Under the pieces are notes generated by a model. It was not told the DNA's origin, searched no databases, and was given only the letters and a program-made list of their open reading frames with translations. The position numbers were made by a program, and so were the translations under genes. Shown piece after piece: positions 8,624 to 17,700 of a DNA stretch of 47,078 bases. Source of the stretch: Halomonas sp. (lineage in GTDB: Bacteria; Pseudomonadota; Gammaproteobacteria; Pseudomonadales; Halomonadaceae); assembly GCF_020832045.1 (NCBI RefSeq), contig NZ_JAFIFK010000016.1, forward strand, positions 1-47,078, given 5' to 3'. The stretch's first letter is position 1, and every line of letters begins with the position of its first letter.

Positions 8624-9414
8624 CACCTTCCTCCTCGCCCGGCTTGGCGCCAAGGCTCCATGCGTCGCTGCAGCGGACGCAGCAGGCCATGCTCGGCCGT
8701 CAGCAGCAGTGCCACCACCAGCACGATCCAGGCCATGGCCGCGGCGGTATCCAGATTGACCCTGGCCAGGGCGAGCCCGGCGCCGATGCCGTCTTCGGTG
8801 GCGAACAACTCGGCCATCACCGCCACCTTCCAGGCCACCCCCAGTGCCGTGATCAACGCAGGAAAGACATAAGAAGCGATGTGGGGCAGATGGAAGTCGA
8901 TCAGCCGCATTAACGGCGGCACAGAAAATACCTCGCCCATTTCCTGAAGCCGCCTGTCACGAGTCATCGCCCCCATCTGGGCACCGGCGAAACTGACCGG
9001 GAGCGTGGTGGCCATCACCGTATACACCGTGGCCAGCGAACCGCTGCCGAACCAGAGGATGGCAAGTACGATCCAGGCGATCGGCGGTATTCCCAGCAGC
9101 ACGGTCGATACCGGCCCCAGCGCCCGGCCCAGCGTACGCGACAGGCCGGCAAGCACACCCAGCGCCGTACCGACCACGGCCGCCAAGGCGAAACCCGACA
9201 TGGCGCGCCACGTCGTGGCCAACACCGCTGCCGCTGCATCCTCCCGCCAAAGACGACCCAAGGCACCGAGCGCATCCCGCGGACCAGGCAACAGAAAGCT
9301 GCCGTAGACCTGGCTTCCCCACTCCCAAAGGGCCACGAACAGCAACACACCGGTCAGGCTGCCACCCCATCCCAGTACCGCTATCACGCCCCGTGTCGGC
9401 AAAGATTGCTTCAT
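8623..9414 (-). CDS. ABC transporter permease (NitT/TauT type)
   Basis: 263 residues from the ATG at 9414, with GAGGG just upstream; a longer frame to 9495 would run into the regulatory region. The protein has about six membrane segments and the cytoplasmic EAA-type loop (SVPPLMRLIDFHLPHIASYVFPALITALG) typical of SsuC/TauC permeases. It is the first gene of the unit permease-ATPase-binding protein-nnrS, all coupled or nearly so. The divergent TonB-receptor gene starts 135 bases away, which suggests an outer-membrane to inner-membrane uptake route for one ligand. Confidence 0.9.
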   Translation of the reverse strand: MKQSLPTRGVIAVLGWGGSLTGVLLFVALWEWGSQVYGSFLLPGPRDALGALGRLWREDAAAAVLATTWRAMSGFALAAVVGTALGVLAGLSRTLGRALGPVSTVLLGIPPIAWIVLAILWFGSGSLATVYTVMATTLPVSFAGAQMGAMTRDRRLQEMGEVFSVPPLMRLIDFHLPHIASYVFPALITALGVAWKVAVMAELFATEDGIGAGLALARVNLDTAAAMAWIVLVVALLLTAEHGLLRPLQRRMEPWRQAGRGGR

Positions 9415-9481
9415 GAACCCTCGCAATAAGAGACCACAACGAATGTGGCAAACAGCGTGCCCCAGCCAGCACCACCGGTTA

Positions 9482-9524
9482 CTGACCTGGATCAAACAGG
9501 AATGATTATAAGATGCATTATATT
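9482..9524 (+). promoter_or_regulatory. FNR/DNR-type box with a class II -10 for the TonB receptor
   Basis: The 14-bp sequence CTGAC-N4-ATCAA (9482-9495) matches the FNR/DNR consensus TTGAT-N4-ATCAA except for C for T at position 1 and C for T at position 5; TTGAC variants are common. TATATT at 9519-9524 is a near-consensus -10 lying about 33 bases from the box centre, the spacing of class II FNR promoters. Transcription would start near 9530, just before the GGAGG ribosome site at 9539-9543. The geometry serves the plus-strand receptor gene; a matching -10 for the divergent ABC operon is not obvious. Confidence 0.65.
9510..9520 (+). promoter_or_regulatory. NsrR-like half-site over the -10
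   Basis: AAGATGCATTA matches the left half of the NsrR consensus AAGATGCATTT at 10 of 11 positions. The right half is degenerate. It overlaps the proposed -10, as expected for a nitric-oxide-relieved repressor. The adjacent operon contains nnrS, a gene often under NsrR or DNR control. This is a motif match only. Confidence 0.4.
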
Positions 9525-9549
9525 TACTCCATTAACCGGAGGAGTCCCC

Positions 9550-11655
9550 ATGCACGTGAAATGCTCTGCGTCACCAGCCAGTCCCACCTTCCTGATTGCT
9601 CCACTCGTCCTGGCCATCGCCTTCGCTTTGAGCCCGAACGCCCTGGCCGATAACGGCGCTGAGCTGGCCTTGCCCAACGTGACGGTCACCGCCAAGGGCT
9701 ACGAGGCCGACGATCTCGACACCCCCAGTGCCACATTGCGATTCGACGCCAGCCGGGCTCCCGTTACCGAAAGTGTGGGCAGCCTGTTTCGCGGCCAACC
9801 CGGCACCGCCGTGCACAGCGACGGCAGCTGGGGTCAGAACCCCGTGCTCAGAGGGCTGAAGAAGGAGAGCATCGTGCTACAGGTAGATGGCGTGAGGCTC
9901 AACTCGGCGCAGCCTCAGGGAGCGCTCGCCTCGTTCGCCAGCCTGGGGCTGCTCGACAGCATCGAAGTGGTAAAGGGACCCGGTTCGGTGCTGCACGGCT
10001 CCGGCGCGCTGGGCGGGGCGGTCAACCTGCGTACGCCGGATGCCGCTTTCAGTGAACAGCCCACCATCGGCGGTCGCTTCTCGGCCAGCGCCGGCAGCGT
10101 CGACGACAGCCTCGGCGGGGGTGCCATCCTGCAGCTTTCCAATCCCGACCACGCTTTGGTACTCGGTGCCACCGGACGCGACGTGGGCGATTACGACACC
10201 CCGCAGGGGCGGGTCGAGAACAGCGGCTTCGAATCGAGCGCCTTTCTGCTCAAATACGCCTTCCGGTTGGCTGATGGGCATCGCATTCAGCTCAACGTAC
10301 AGGGCCAGGAGGACCGTGACGTCTGGTACCCCGGTTCGGCCAGGCCTGGTCCCAACCCGGCGCTCGGCACCCTGACCATCCACTCGCCGCGCCAGGAGCG
10401 CGAACTCTACGAAGTGTCCTATCAGGGTGAAGTCGGACCCGGCACGCTCGAGACCAGCCTCTACCGCCAGGAGGCATTCCGCCAGATTCGCGCCTGGTCG
10501 AGCGGCCTCGAGCGCAATCAGGTATGGAATGACGTCACCTTCACCACCGATGGGGCAAGAGCCCAGTACCGCCTGCCGCTGGGTGAGCGTCACTTGCTCA
10601 CCATCGGAGCCGAAACCTGGGAGATGAGCGGAGATCCGCAGCGCTTCCAGTACCAGCCCCCACTATCCGACAACGCCGTGCCAACCTCACCCTTTCGCAA
10701 CGGGACAATCGAGAGCCGCGGGGTGTTTTTACAAGACGAGATAATGCTCGATGATTGGACGCTGATGCTGGGCGCCCGCTACGACAGCGTGACCGGCGAT
10801 GCCGACATCAAGGGCAGCGGAGCGAACGCCACCACGGAAGGGTTACGCAGCGAAAGCAACACGCTCTCCTGGTCACTCGGGGCCATATACAATGCCTCGC
10901 CCCTGCTCAATCCCTATGTCAGCCTGGGTAGCGCCTACCGAGCACCGGACATGCGTGAGCGCTTCGAGGACGCCGCACGTGGCGACGGTTACTTTCACAT
11001 CGGCAACCCCCAGCTCGACCCGGAGCGTTCCACTAGCCTGGAACTCGGCCTCAAGGGACGCAGCGAGCGCGGCGAATATCGTCTGGCTGCCTTCCATACC
11101 CGGATCGACGATTACATCGCGGGGCGCATCACCGGCGATACCAACCCTCAGAACCAGCCGATCAAGCGCACTGAAAACCTCGACCGGGTCGAAATCCAGG
11201 GTGTGGAAGCCGGCTTCATGCTCCCCATCAACGGTCTAATGGCAGGTGGCCACTGGCAGCTCGACGGCAGCCTGACCTGGCTGCGCGGCACCAACAAACA
11301 GGATGATGAACCGCTCTATCAGATGCCTGCCCACGAAGCGACGTTGGGCATCGGCCAGCAGCCCCCGGTCGGCTTCCATTGGCACGCACAAGTGCGCGGT
11401 GTCGCGAGCCAGGACCGTACGGCCGATACCTTCTCCAACGCGACCGAGCGGGCCACGCCGGGGTATGGCACCGCCGATCTCGGCTTGGGCTGGCGCTTCG
11501 GCCCGACGGCAGGACTCGCTAGCCTGGATCTAGGGCTGGAGGTGAACAACCTATTCGATCGAGGATACCGCGAGCACCTGACCGACCAGCCCGAGGGGGG
11601 AGAACTGCTGGCCCCTGGACGGGGCGCCGTTGCCACGCTACGCGGACGCTTCTGA
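9550..11655 (+). CDS. TonB-dependent outer-membrane receptor (heme-receptor-like motifs)
   Basis: 701 residues from the ATG at 9550, which has a GGAGGAG site. A signal peptide (about residues 1-35, ending NALADN) is followed by a plug domain with NPVLRGLKKESIVLQVDGVR and DSIEVVKGPGSVLHGSGALGG. The beta-barrel closes on a C-terminal aromatic-type end (ATLRGRF). Near residue 463 there is YRAP, then His483, then NPQL at 486-489. This resembles the FRAP-His-NPNL arrangement of heme receptors, although NPxL-type motifs occur in other TonB receptors too. It is divergent from an ABC transporter plus nnrS behind an FNR-like promoter. Ligand candidates are heme, a metallophore or another cofactor; not decided. 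Confidence 0.88.
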   Translation: MHVKCSASPASPTFLIAPLVLAIAFALSPNALADNGAELALPNVTVTAKGYEADDLDTPSATLRFDASRAPVTESVGSLFRGQPGTAVHSDGSWGQNPVLRGLKKESIVLQVDGVRLNSAQPQGALASFASLGLLDSIEVVKGPGSVLHGSGALGGAVNLRTPDAAFSEQPTIGGRFSASAGSVDDSLGGGAILQLSNPDHALVLGATGRDVGDYDTPQGRVENSGFESSAFLLKYAFRLADGHRIQLNVQGQEDRDVWYPGSARPGPNPALGTLTIHSPRQERELYEVSYQGEVGPGTLETSLYRQEAFRQIRAWSSGLERNQVWNDVTFTTDGARAQYRLPLGERHLLTIGAETWEMSGDPQRFQYQPPLSDNAVPTSPFRNGTIESRGVFLQDEIMLDDWTLMLGARYDSVTGDADIKGSGANATTEGLRSESNTLSWSLGAIYNASPLLNPYVSLGSAYRAPDMRERFEDAARGDGYFHIGNPQLDPERSTSLELGLKGRSERGEYRLAAFHTRIDDYIAGRITGDTNPQNQPIKRTENLDRVEIQGVEAGFMLPINGLMAGGHWQLDGSLTWLRGTNKQDDEPLYQMPAHEATLGIGQQPPVGFHWHAQVRGVASQDRTADTFSNATERATPGYGTADLGLGWRFGPTAGLASLDLGLEVNNLFDRGYREHLTDQPEGGELLAPGRGAVATLRGRF

Positions 11656-11659
11656 GGGG

Positions 11660-11696
11660 AAAAAACCGCTGCCCTGCCTGGCAGGCAGCGGTTTTT
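11660..11696 (+). terminator. intrinsic terminator after the TonB receptor
   Basis: A 13-bp perfect stem (AAAAACCGCTGCC at 11661-11673, GGCAGCGGTTTTT at 11684-11696) follows the stop codon by 5 bases and ends in five T residues. The symmetry allows termination in both directions. Confidence 0.88.
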
Positions 11697-11786
11697 GCGG
11701 CACGGCGAAAAAGACGTCAATCGGCACTGGCAAAATCGTTAAAATCCCCCCATGATGTGGTTGTCGCAATCGCCCACTGGAGCATC

Positions 11787-12068
11787 ATGAGTACGGCACG
11801 ACATTTTTCCAACGCGGATCTTATCGACCCCCCGCGAAGTTGCCCTGACCTCGATGTCAGGGATCTGGAAAAGCGCACACGATTGATGCGCATCGTTACA
11901 CGGCTTATCGCCGTATCCGACCTCGGTTGCCGCGAGATTGCTCGCCGCGCCGGGCTACCGGCACAGAAGATCAGCGATCTACTGTCCGGACGTCTCGAAC
12001 ACCTTACCCTTGACGAGCTGCGGCTCGTCTACCACAGCATCGATCCGGACGGCGTCGTCAATTACTAG
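11787..12068 (+). CDS. small XRE-type helix-turn-helix protein, orphan antitoxin-like
   Basis: 93 residues from the ATG at 11787 (GGAG five bases upstream). The C-terminal half (about residues 47-80; CREIARRAGLPAQKISDLLSG, then LTLDELRLV) is a compact XRE helix-turn-helix of the type in HigA-like antitoxins and related stand-alone regulators. The N-terminal 30 residues have no recognisable motif. Usually such a gene follows a RelE/HigB-type toxin, but the 130 bases upstream hold only the TonB-receptor terminator and no toxin-sized frame. It is therefore a solitary DNA-binding protein, with its own terminator downstream. Its target is unknown. Confidence 0.75.
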   Translation: MSTARHFSNADLIDPPRSCPDLDVRDLEKRTRLMRIVTRLIAVSDLGCREIARRAGLPAQKISDLLSGRLEHLTLDELRLVYHSIDPDGVVNY

Positions 12069-12121
12069 CAGCCAGCTGCTATAAGCCACCGTCGATGACA
12101 TGCTGCCACGGCCGCATACGA

Positions 12122-12151
12122 AACGCCTCGCCCTGAAGCGAGGCGTTTTTT
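12122..12151 (+). terminator. intrinsic terminator after the XRE gene
   Basis: A perfect 9-bp stem (AACGCCTCG at 12122-12130, CGAGGCGTT at 12139-12147) is followed by a six-base T run (12146-12151). Confidence 0.85.
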
Positions 12152-12215
12152 CGTGTCTGAAGTGCAGAAACCGGCAGCTTGTCAGCATGGCGCTGCCACT
12201 GGTAACGCCAGTGCC

Positions 12216-12530
12216 GCCACCAACCTGATCGCCGATGTGCCCTCAGGTGCCCCCTACCTTGTCATCGCCCTGCTTGCCCTGGTGGTCATTGGCCTGCTGA
12301 CCCAACTGCGGGTACCGACCAGCGGCGAGCTGCAGCCCGGCGAGAGCTCCCGCACCATGGCGGAGATTGCCACCCGGCCGAGCTTCGTGGTGGCGGTGCT
12401 GGCCGGCATCGGCTGGAACTTCCTGTTCGTGGGCGGCAGCGCCTGGGTTGGGAGGCTCTCAACCTCGCCGTGCTTCCGGCCATCCTGATCGTCAGGCTAG
12501 CCACGTTCTGGCTGCGTCGACGGGTAGGCA
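12216..12530 (+). pseudogene. decayed MFS transporter remnant with internal deletion and frameshift
   Basis: The first frame gives APYLVIALLALVVIGLLTQL, then MAEIATRPSFVVAVLAGIGWNFLFVGG, which resembles the middle of a major facilitator permease (helix 6, cytoplasmic loop, helix 7). At about 12446 similarity switches frame to GWEALNLAVLPAILIVRLATFWLRRR, which looks like the last helix and C-terminus of the same type of protein. The first half of the gene and several helices between the two pieces are missing, so the product cannot work. It lies between two terminated units in a decayed stretch. The assignment rests on remembered family patterns, not alignment. Confidence 0.6.
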
Positions 12531-12752
12531 GCGCGAGGCGAGCGCCCTCGAATGGGCAGCTACGATGCGCGCAACCACCAGCAGGAAGGTGCCGCCACAC
12601 AGCCACATCGGCCAGTGGTGCTCGGAGCACGGCTGAACCGACCCGACTGAGCAGCTCCTTACTCTTGCCGGAGGAAATTCCTTATTTTCTTCTTTATATC
12701 ATCAAGTTAGAAAAGAATATTAAGGCAATATTAAGAGCTTGCTAATATTTAG
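12531..12752. other. non-coding stretch between MFS remnant and ttr promoter
   Basis: No gene is convincing here. The first 110 bases stay GC-rich; on the minus strand they give a short hydrophobic frame (HWPMWLCGGTFLLVVARIVAA) that may be another gene remnant. From about 12670 the DNA turns AT-rich, as expected for a regulatory region upstream of ttrB. Confidence 0.5.
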
Positions 12753-12794
12753 TTGACTCACATCAAGCAGTTAGACCTTGGTGGAAGATAGACT
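12753..12794 (+). promoter_or_regulatory. FNR box and class II promoter of the ttr operon
   Basis: TTGAC-TCAC-ATCAA (12753-12766) is an excellent match to the FNR/ANR consensus TTGAT-N4-ATCAA. TAGACT at 12789-12794 lies 32 bases from the box centre, exactly where a -10 belongs at a class II FNR-activated promoter, giving a start near 12801. The region upstream is AT-rich. ttrB begins at 12842 after ACCGGAGGCGCC. Confidence 0.8.
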
Positions 12795-12841
12795 GTCTTC
12801 ATCTCACCAGCCCCATAAAGAAGACGACCACCGGAGGCGCC

Positions 12842-13621
12842 ATGGATTCTATTCGCCGATCCCTTCTCGGCCAGCTGGCCCGTCTGAGCGCGGGTGCCGC
12901 CCTGATACCGCTCGCAAGCGTTGCCAGCGCCGGCATCAATAGCCAGCCGCCGCGCCGAGAAGGCGACCCTACCAAGCGCTACGGCATGGTCATCGATCTG
13001 CGCCAGTGCATCGGCTGCCAGGCCTGCACTGTGTCGTGCCACATCGAGAACGACGCCCCGCTGGGCAAGTTCCGCACCACCGTCTCCCAGTACGAGGTGG
13101 AGCATCAGGACACCGGCGAGCTCGCCACCTTCATGCTGCCCCGCCTGTGCAACCACTGCGAGAACCCGCCCTGCATCCCGGTCTGCCCGGTAGAGGCGAC
13201 CTACCAGCAGCAGGACGGCATCGTGGTGGTCGACAGCGACCGCTGCGTGGGCTGCGCCTACTGCGTCAACGCCTGCCCCTACGACGCCCGCTTCATCAAC
13301 GACAAGACTCAGACCGCCGACAAGTGCACATTCTGCGCCCACCGCCTGGAAGCCGGCCTGCTGCCGGCCTGCGTGGAGAGCTGCGTAGGCGGCGCGCGGA
13401 TCATCGGCGACATGCGCGACCCCGAGAGCCAGATCAGCCGCATGATCGCGGAGCATCGCGGCGAGTTGATGGTGCTGCAGCCCGAAAAGAACACCCTGCC
13501 CCAGGTCTTCTACCTCGGCATGGACGAGCGCTTCATCACTCGCCCGCTCGCCGAGCCGGTGGCCCTGGAAGTCCTCGACCCCCATGGCAAGGAGATGGGT
13601 TATGAATTCCATGGCCATTGA
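12842..13621 (+). CDS. ttrB: tetrathionate reductase-type iron-sulfur subunit TtrB
   Basis: 259 residues. The N-terminus MDSIRRSLLGQLARLSAGAA looks like a twin-arginine-type signal, so the subunit is exported with its catalytic partner. Four cysteine clusters for four [4Fe-4S] centres follow: CIGCQACTVSC, CNHCENPPCIPVC, CVGCAYCVNAC, and CTFCAHR with a later CVESC. This is the electron-transfer subunit of a DMSO-reductase-family complex, passing electrons from TtrC to the Mo subunit TtrA. The order B-C-A with a large TtrA matches ttrBCA. The selenate reductase SrdBCA has the same order and is an alternative. The end overlaps the next gene by 20 bases. Confidence 0.85.
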   Translation: MDSIRRSLLGQLARLSAGAALIPLASVASAGINSQPPRREGDPTKRYGMVIDLRQCIGCQACTVSCHIENDAPLGKFRTTVSQYEVEHQDTGELATFMLPRLCNHCENPPCIPVCPVEATYQQQDGIVVVDSDRCVGCAYCVNACPYDARFINDKTQTADKCTFCAHRLEAGLLPACVESCVGGARIIGDMRDPESQISRMIAEHRGELMVLQPEKNTLPQVFYLGMDERFITRPLAEPVALEVLDPHGKEMGYEFHGH

Positions 13622-14798
13622 GCTGCTCGCCCCGCGCTACGCCATCGCCTGGTACCCCTGGGCGGTACAGTACTTCTTCCTGATCGCGATCTCCTACGCC
13701 ACCCTGTGGCTGGCCGCCCCAGCGCTGGTGTTTGGCAAGAATACGTGGCTGCCCACCGCACGCCTGGCGATGCTGGCCTGCCTGACAACCACCCTGGTGG
13801 CCCCGGTGGCACTGCTCGCCGACCTGCACCAGCCGCTGCGCTTCTGGCACTTCTACGCCTACGCCACCTCGAGCTCCTGGATGTCCATCGGCAGCCTGCT
13901 CCTGCCGCTCTACGTGGTGGGCGTGCTGCTGCTCGGCTGGCTGGCCTGGCGCCCCGCGCTGCAGGCCAACCGCCAGGCACCTGGCCTCATGGGCCTGATC
14001 GCCCGCCTGCTGTCGTTCGGTGCGGCGCCCACCCCGCGCGCGGCGCTGGTGCTGGTGGGCCTGGCTACCCTCGCGCTCTCCACCGGCATCATGCTCTACA
14101 CCGGTGCGGAGCTTGCCGTGGTCAAGGCGCGTCCGCTGTGGAACACCGTCTGGCTGCCGCCGATGCTGGTCGCTTCCGGCTTCATCGCCGCGGCGGGTCT
14201 CGTGCTGGTATTGAATCGGGTGAGCGGTATGCGTGATCTCACCAGCAGCGGCCAGATGCTCAAGGTGCTGCTGGGCGCCTGCGTGGTGGCCGGCCTTGTC
14301 GCCGGCAGCTGGTTCCTGGACGGCATCAACGCCAACGTCGGCTCGGTGGCCGCGGCCCTCGACTCCGTGCGCGCAAGCCCCTCCTGGCGCAGCACCGCCC
14401 TGTGGGGCGGCCTGACCGGCCTGGCCCTGTTCGGTGCCGTGCTCTACCTGCTCACCCGACCCGCCTCCCGCCGCCCGGGCCTCTACGCCTGGGCCTGGGT
14501 GCTGGGCCTGGTGGCCATCCACATGGGCTGGATGTTCCGTTGGGTGGTACTGATGGACGTGCAGCACGTGGCCCGCAACAGCGCCGGTTTCCACCACTAC
14601 GGCATCCCCGCCGGCTCCTCCGGGATCCTCGGCATCGTCGGCACCTTCGGCCTGTGGCTCGCCGCGGTCCTGATGATCGACCTACTGATCCCGTGGCGCC
14701 AGGCGCGCCAGGGCGGCAGCGCCGCCGACGTTTCCCCCTCAGACAGCAACGCACAGCCCGACGCCAAGTCCGTCGAAGGAGCGCCCAGCCATGGCTAA
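13602..14798 (+). CDS. ttrC: NrfD-type membrane subunit TtrC
   Basis: About 398 residues from the ATG at 13602, which has GGAG seven bases upstream; starts at 13584 and 13611 are possible. The protein has nine or so hydrophobic helices of the NrfD/PsrC type and would oxidise quinol in the inner membrane and feed electrons to TtrB. It is somewhat longer than the enterobacterial TtrC (about 340 residues) because of a polar C-terminal tail (from about residue 365). It overlaps ttrB by 20 bases and ttrA by 8, so the three genes are translationally coupled. Confidence 0.85.
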   Translation: MNSMAIELLAPRYAIAWYPWAVQYFFLIAISYATLWLAAPALVFGKNTWLPTARLAMLACLTTTLVAPVALLADLHQPLRFWHFYAYATSSSWMSIGSLLLPLYVVGVLLLGWLAWRPALQANRQAPGLMGLIARLLSFGAAPTPRAALVLVGLATLALSTGIMLYTGAELAVVKARPLWNTVWLPPMLVASGFIAAAGLVLVLNRVSGMRDLTSSGQMLKVLLGACVVAGLVAGSWFLDGINANVGSVAAALDSVRASPSWRSTALWGGLTGLALFGAVLYLLTRPASRRPGLYAWAWVLGLVAIHMGWMFRWVVLMDVQHVARNSAGFHHYGIPAGSSGILGIVGTFGLWLAAVLMIDLLIPWRQARQGGSAADVSPSDSNAQPDAKSVEGAPSHG

Positions 14799-17700
14799 GT
14801 CACCCGTCGACACCTCACGCCGCCGCTTCATGAAGGGTGCCGTCGCCGCCGGCGGTGCCGCCACCTTCGTCGCCGGCTACTCCGATCCCCTGGCCAAGAT
14901 GGCCAAGGGCGTCACCGGCAGCGCCGGCGAGAAGCCGAAGGATCGCATCCACGGCAACTCCCTGGCCCCGGAGTACCGGGTCGACCTGGACACCGGCGAA
15001 CTGACCCTCAATCCGGACCAACGTACCGCCTTTACCATCTGCTACGGCTGTACCACCCAGTGCGGCGTGCGGGTGCGCATCGACAAGGAGAGCGACCGGG
15101 TGCTGCGCGTCTCCGGCAACCCCTACCACCCGCTCTCCGCCGACGACCACCTGCCCATGCGCACCCCGGTAGCCGAGGCACTGCGCCACGTCAGCGCCTT
15201 CGGCGGCCAGGGCCAGGTCAACCGCTCCACCGCCTGCGCCCGCGGCAACGCCATGATGAGCCAGCTGGAGAGCCCCTTCCGCGTCGACCACTGCCTCAAG
15301 CGGGTGGGAGAGCGTGGCGAGCGCCGCTGGCAGAAGATCTCCTTCGAGCAGCTGATCGAGGAGATCTGCGAGGGCGGCGACCTGTTCGGCGAGGGCCACG
15401 TGGACGGCCTGCGTGCCATCCACGACCATGACACACTGATCGATCCGGAGAACCCGGAGTTCGGCCCGAAGGCCAACCAGCTGATGGTGATGGAGGCTAC
15501 CGACTACGGCCGCTCCGAGCTGCTCAAGCGCTTCACCCTCAACGGCTTCGCCACCCGCAACTACGGCCACCACGGCTCCTACTGCGGCCTGGCCTTCCGC
15601 ATGGGCTCGGGTGCGATGATGAACGACCTGGGCGCCAACGCCCACGTCAAGCCGGACATCCAGAATGCCCGCTTCATCATGTACATCGGCACCGCGCCGA
15701 GCCAGGCCGGCAACCCCTTCAAGCGCCAGGGCCGGCTGATCGCCAAGGCCCGCGCCGAAGGCACACTGGAGTACGTGGTGGTGGACCCGGCGCTGAACGC
15801 CGCCGCCTCCCATGCCGCCGAGCGCAACGGCTGGGTGCCGATCCGCCCCGGCACCGACAGCGCCTTCGCCATGGCCATCATCCAGTGGCTGCTCGACAAC
15901 GAGGGCTACGCCAGGGAATTCCTGGAGCTGCCCGGCAAGGCCGCCGCGGACGCCGCTGGCGAGGCCAGCCACTCCAACGCCACCCACCTGGTGATCGACA
16001 CCGCGGACCACCCGCGCCGCGGTTACTTCCTGCGCGCCAGCGACCTGGGCTTGGCCGAGGCCGACAGCGACGCCGATGCCCCCCTGGTGATGGTCGATGG
16101 CGAACTCGTCCACGGCGAGGAGGCGATGGCCGCCGAGCTCTTCGTCGACTGCGAGGTCACGCTTGCCGACGGCACCAGCGTGCGTGTGAAGAGCAGCCTG
16201 ACCCTGCTGCGCGAATCGGCCCGCGAGTACTCCCTGGCCGAGTATGCCGAGCACTGCGGCATCCCCGAGGCGACCATCGTCGAGCTGGCCAGCCGTTACG
16301 CCAGCCACGGCCGCCGCGCCGTGGTCAACTGCCACGGCGGCATGATGTCCGGCAACGGCTTCTACGCCGCCTTCGCGGTGCAGATGCTCAACCTGCTGGC
16401 CGGCAACATCAACATGAAGGGCGGCAGCGCCGTAGGCGGCGGCCAGTTCAACGGCTTCAGCCAGGGCCCCCGCTACGACCTGGTGGACTTCCCCGGCAAG
16501 CGCGGCCCCCAGGGGGTCTTCCTCTCCCGCTCGCGCTTCCCCTACGAGCGCTCCTCTGAATACCGCCGCCGCGTGGAGGCCGGCGAGAATCCCTACCCGG
16601 CCAAGGCGCCGTGGCGCTCCTTCGCACCGCCCACCCTCACCGAGCACCTGCCCTCGGCGCTGGACGGCTACCCCTACCCGATCAAGGCGCTGATCGGCTG
16701 CATGGCCAACCCCATCTACGGCCAGGCGGGCCTGGAGGCGATGATCGCCGACAAGCTCAAGGACCCCAAGCGCCTGGGGCTCTTCGTGGCAGTGGACGGC
16801 TTCATCAACGAGACCAACCGCTACGCCGACTACGTCGTCCCGGATTCGGTGATGTACGAGGTGTGGGGCTTCACCGGCGCCTGGAAGGGAACGCTCGGCC
16901 GCATGACTACCGCCTGCTGGCCGGTGGTGGAGCCGCGCCAGCAGAAGACTGCCGAGGGCGAGCCGGTCTGCCAGGACAGCTTCTTCATCGCCGTGGCCAA
17001 GCGCCTGGGCCTGGCCGGCTTCGGCGACGAGGCGATCCCCGATGCCGACGGCAACCTGCATCCGCTCAACCGCGCTGAGGACTACTACCTGCGCGCCGCG
17101 GCCAATATCGCCTACATGGACGAGCCGCTGCCCGAGGCCGAGGAGAGCGACATCGCCCACGGCGGCATCGCCCCGCTGCTGCCGCGCCTCGAGCGCACCC
17201 TCAAGGCGGAGGAGCGCGCCCGGGTGGCCTACCTCTACGCCCGCGGCGGGCGCTTCCAGGACGCCAGCGACCACTTCCAGGGCGAGCGGCTGACCAACGC
17301 TTGGCGGCGCACTCTGTGCATCTACAACGAGGTGGTGGGCACCAGCATCGACACCATGAGCGGCGAGCCGAATCGCGGTGTGCCCGGCCACAGCCTGCCG
17401 CTGCTGGCCAACAAGCAGACCATGCGCGAGGTATTCACCGAGGAGGAGTGGCCGCTGCTGGCCTTCTCGTTCAAGTCCAACCTGATGAACTCCTACGCCA
17501 TCGGCAACGAACGGCTGCGCATGATCAAGCCCTACAACCCGGTACAGCTGCACCGCCAGGACGCCGAGCGCTTCGGCATTGCCCACGGCGATACCATCCG
17601 CATCGAGAGCCCCGGCGGCAGCGTGGTGGGCCTAGCCCTGGTCAGCGAGAGCGTGGTGCCCGGCTCGCTCGGCATCGAGCACGGCTACGGCCACCGGGAT

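Noticed and set aside
9414..9495. FNR box acting on the divergent ABC-nnrS operon
   Set aside because: On the minus strand the expected -10 position reads CACGCT, so class II activation in that direction is not supported by the sequence, though co-regulation by other means is possible.
14815..17586. Very long minus-strand open frame (about 923 codons) opposite ttrA
   Set aside because: Composition is Gly/Ala/His/Val-rich without any domain, and it mirrors the codon structure of ttrA, whose Fe-S and Mo motifs are clear. It is a GC-rich antisense shadow.
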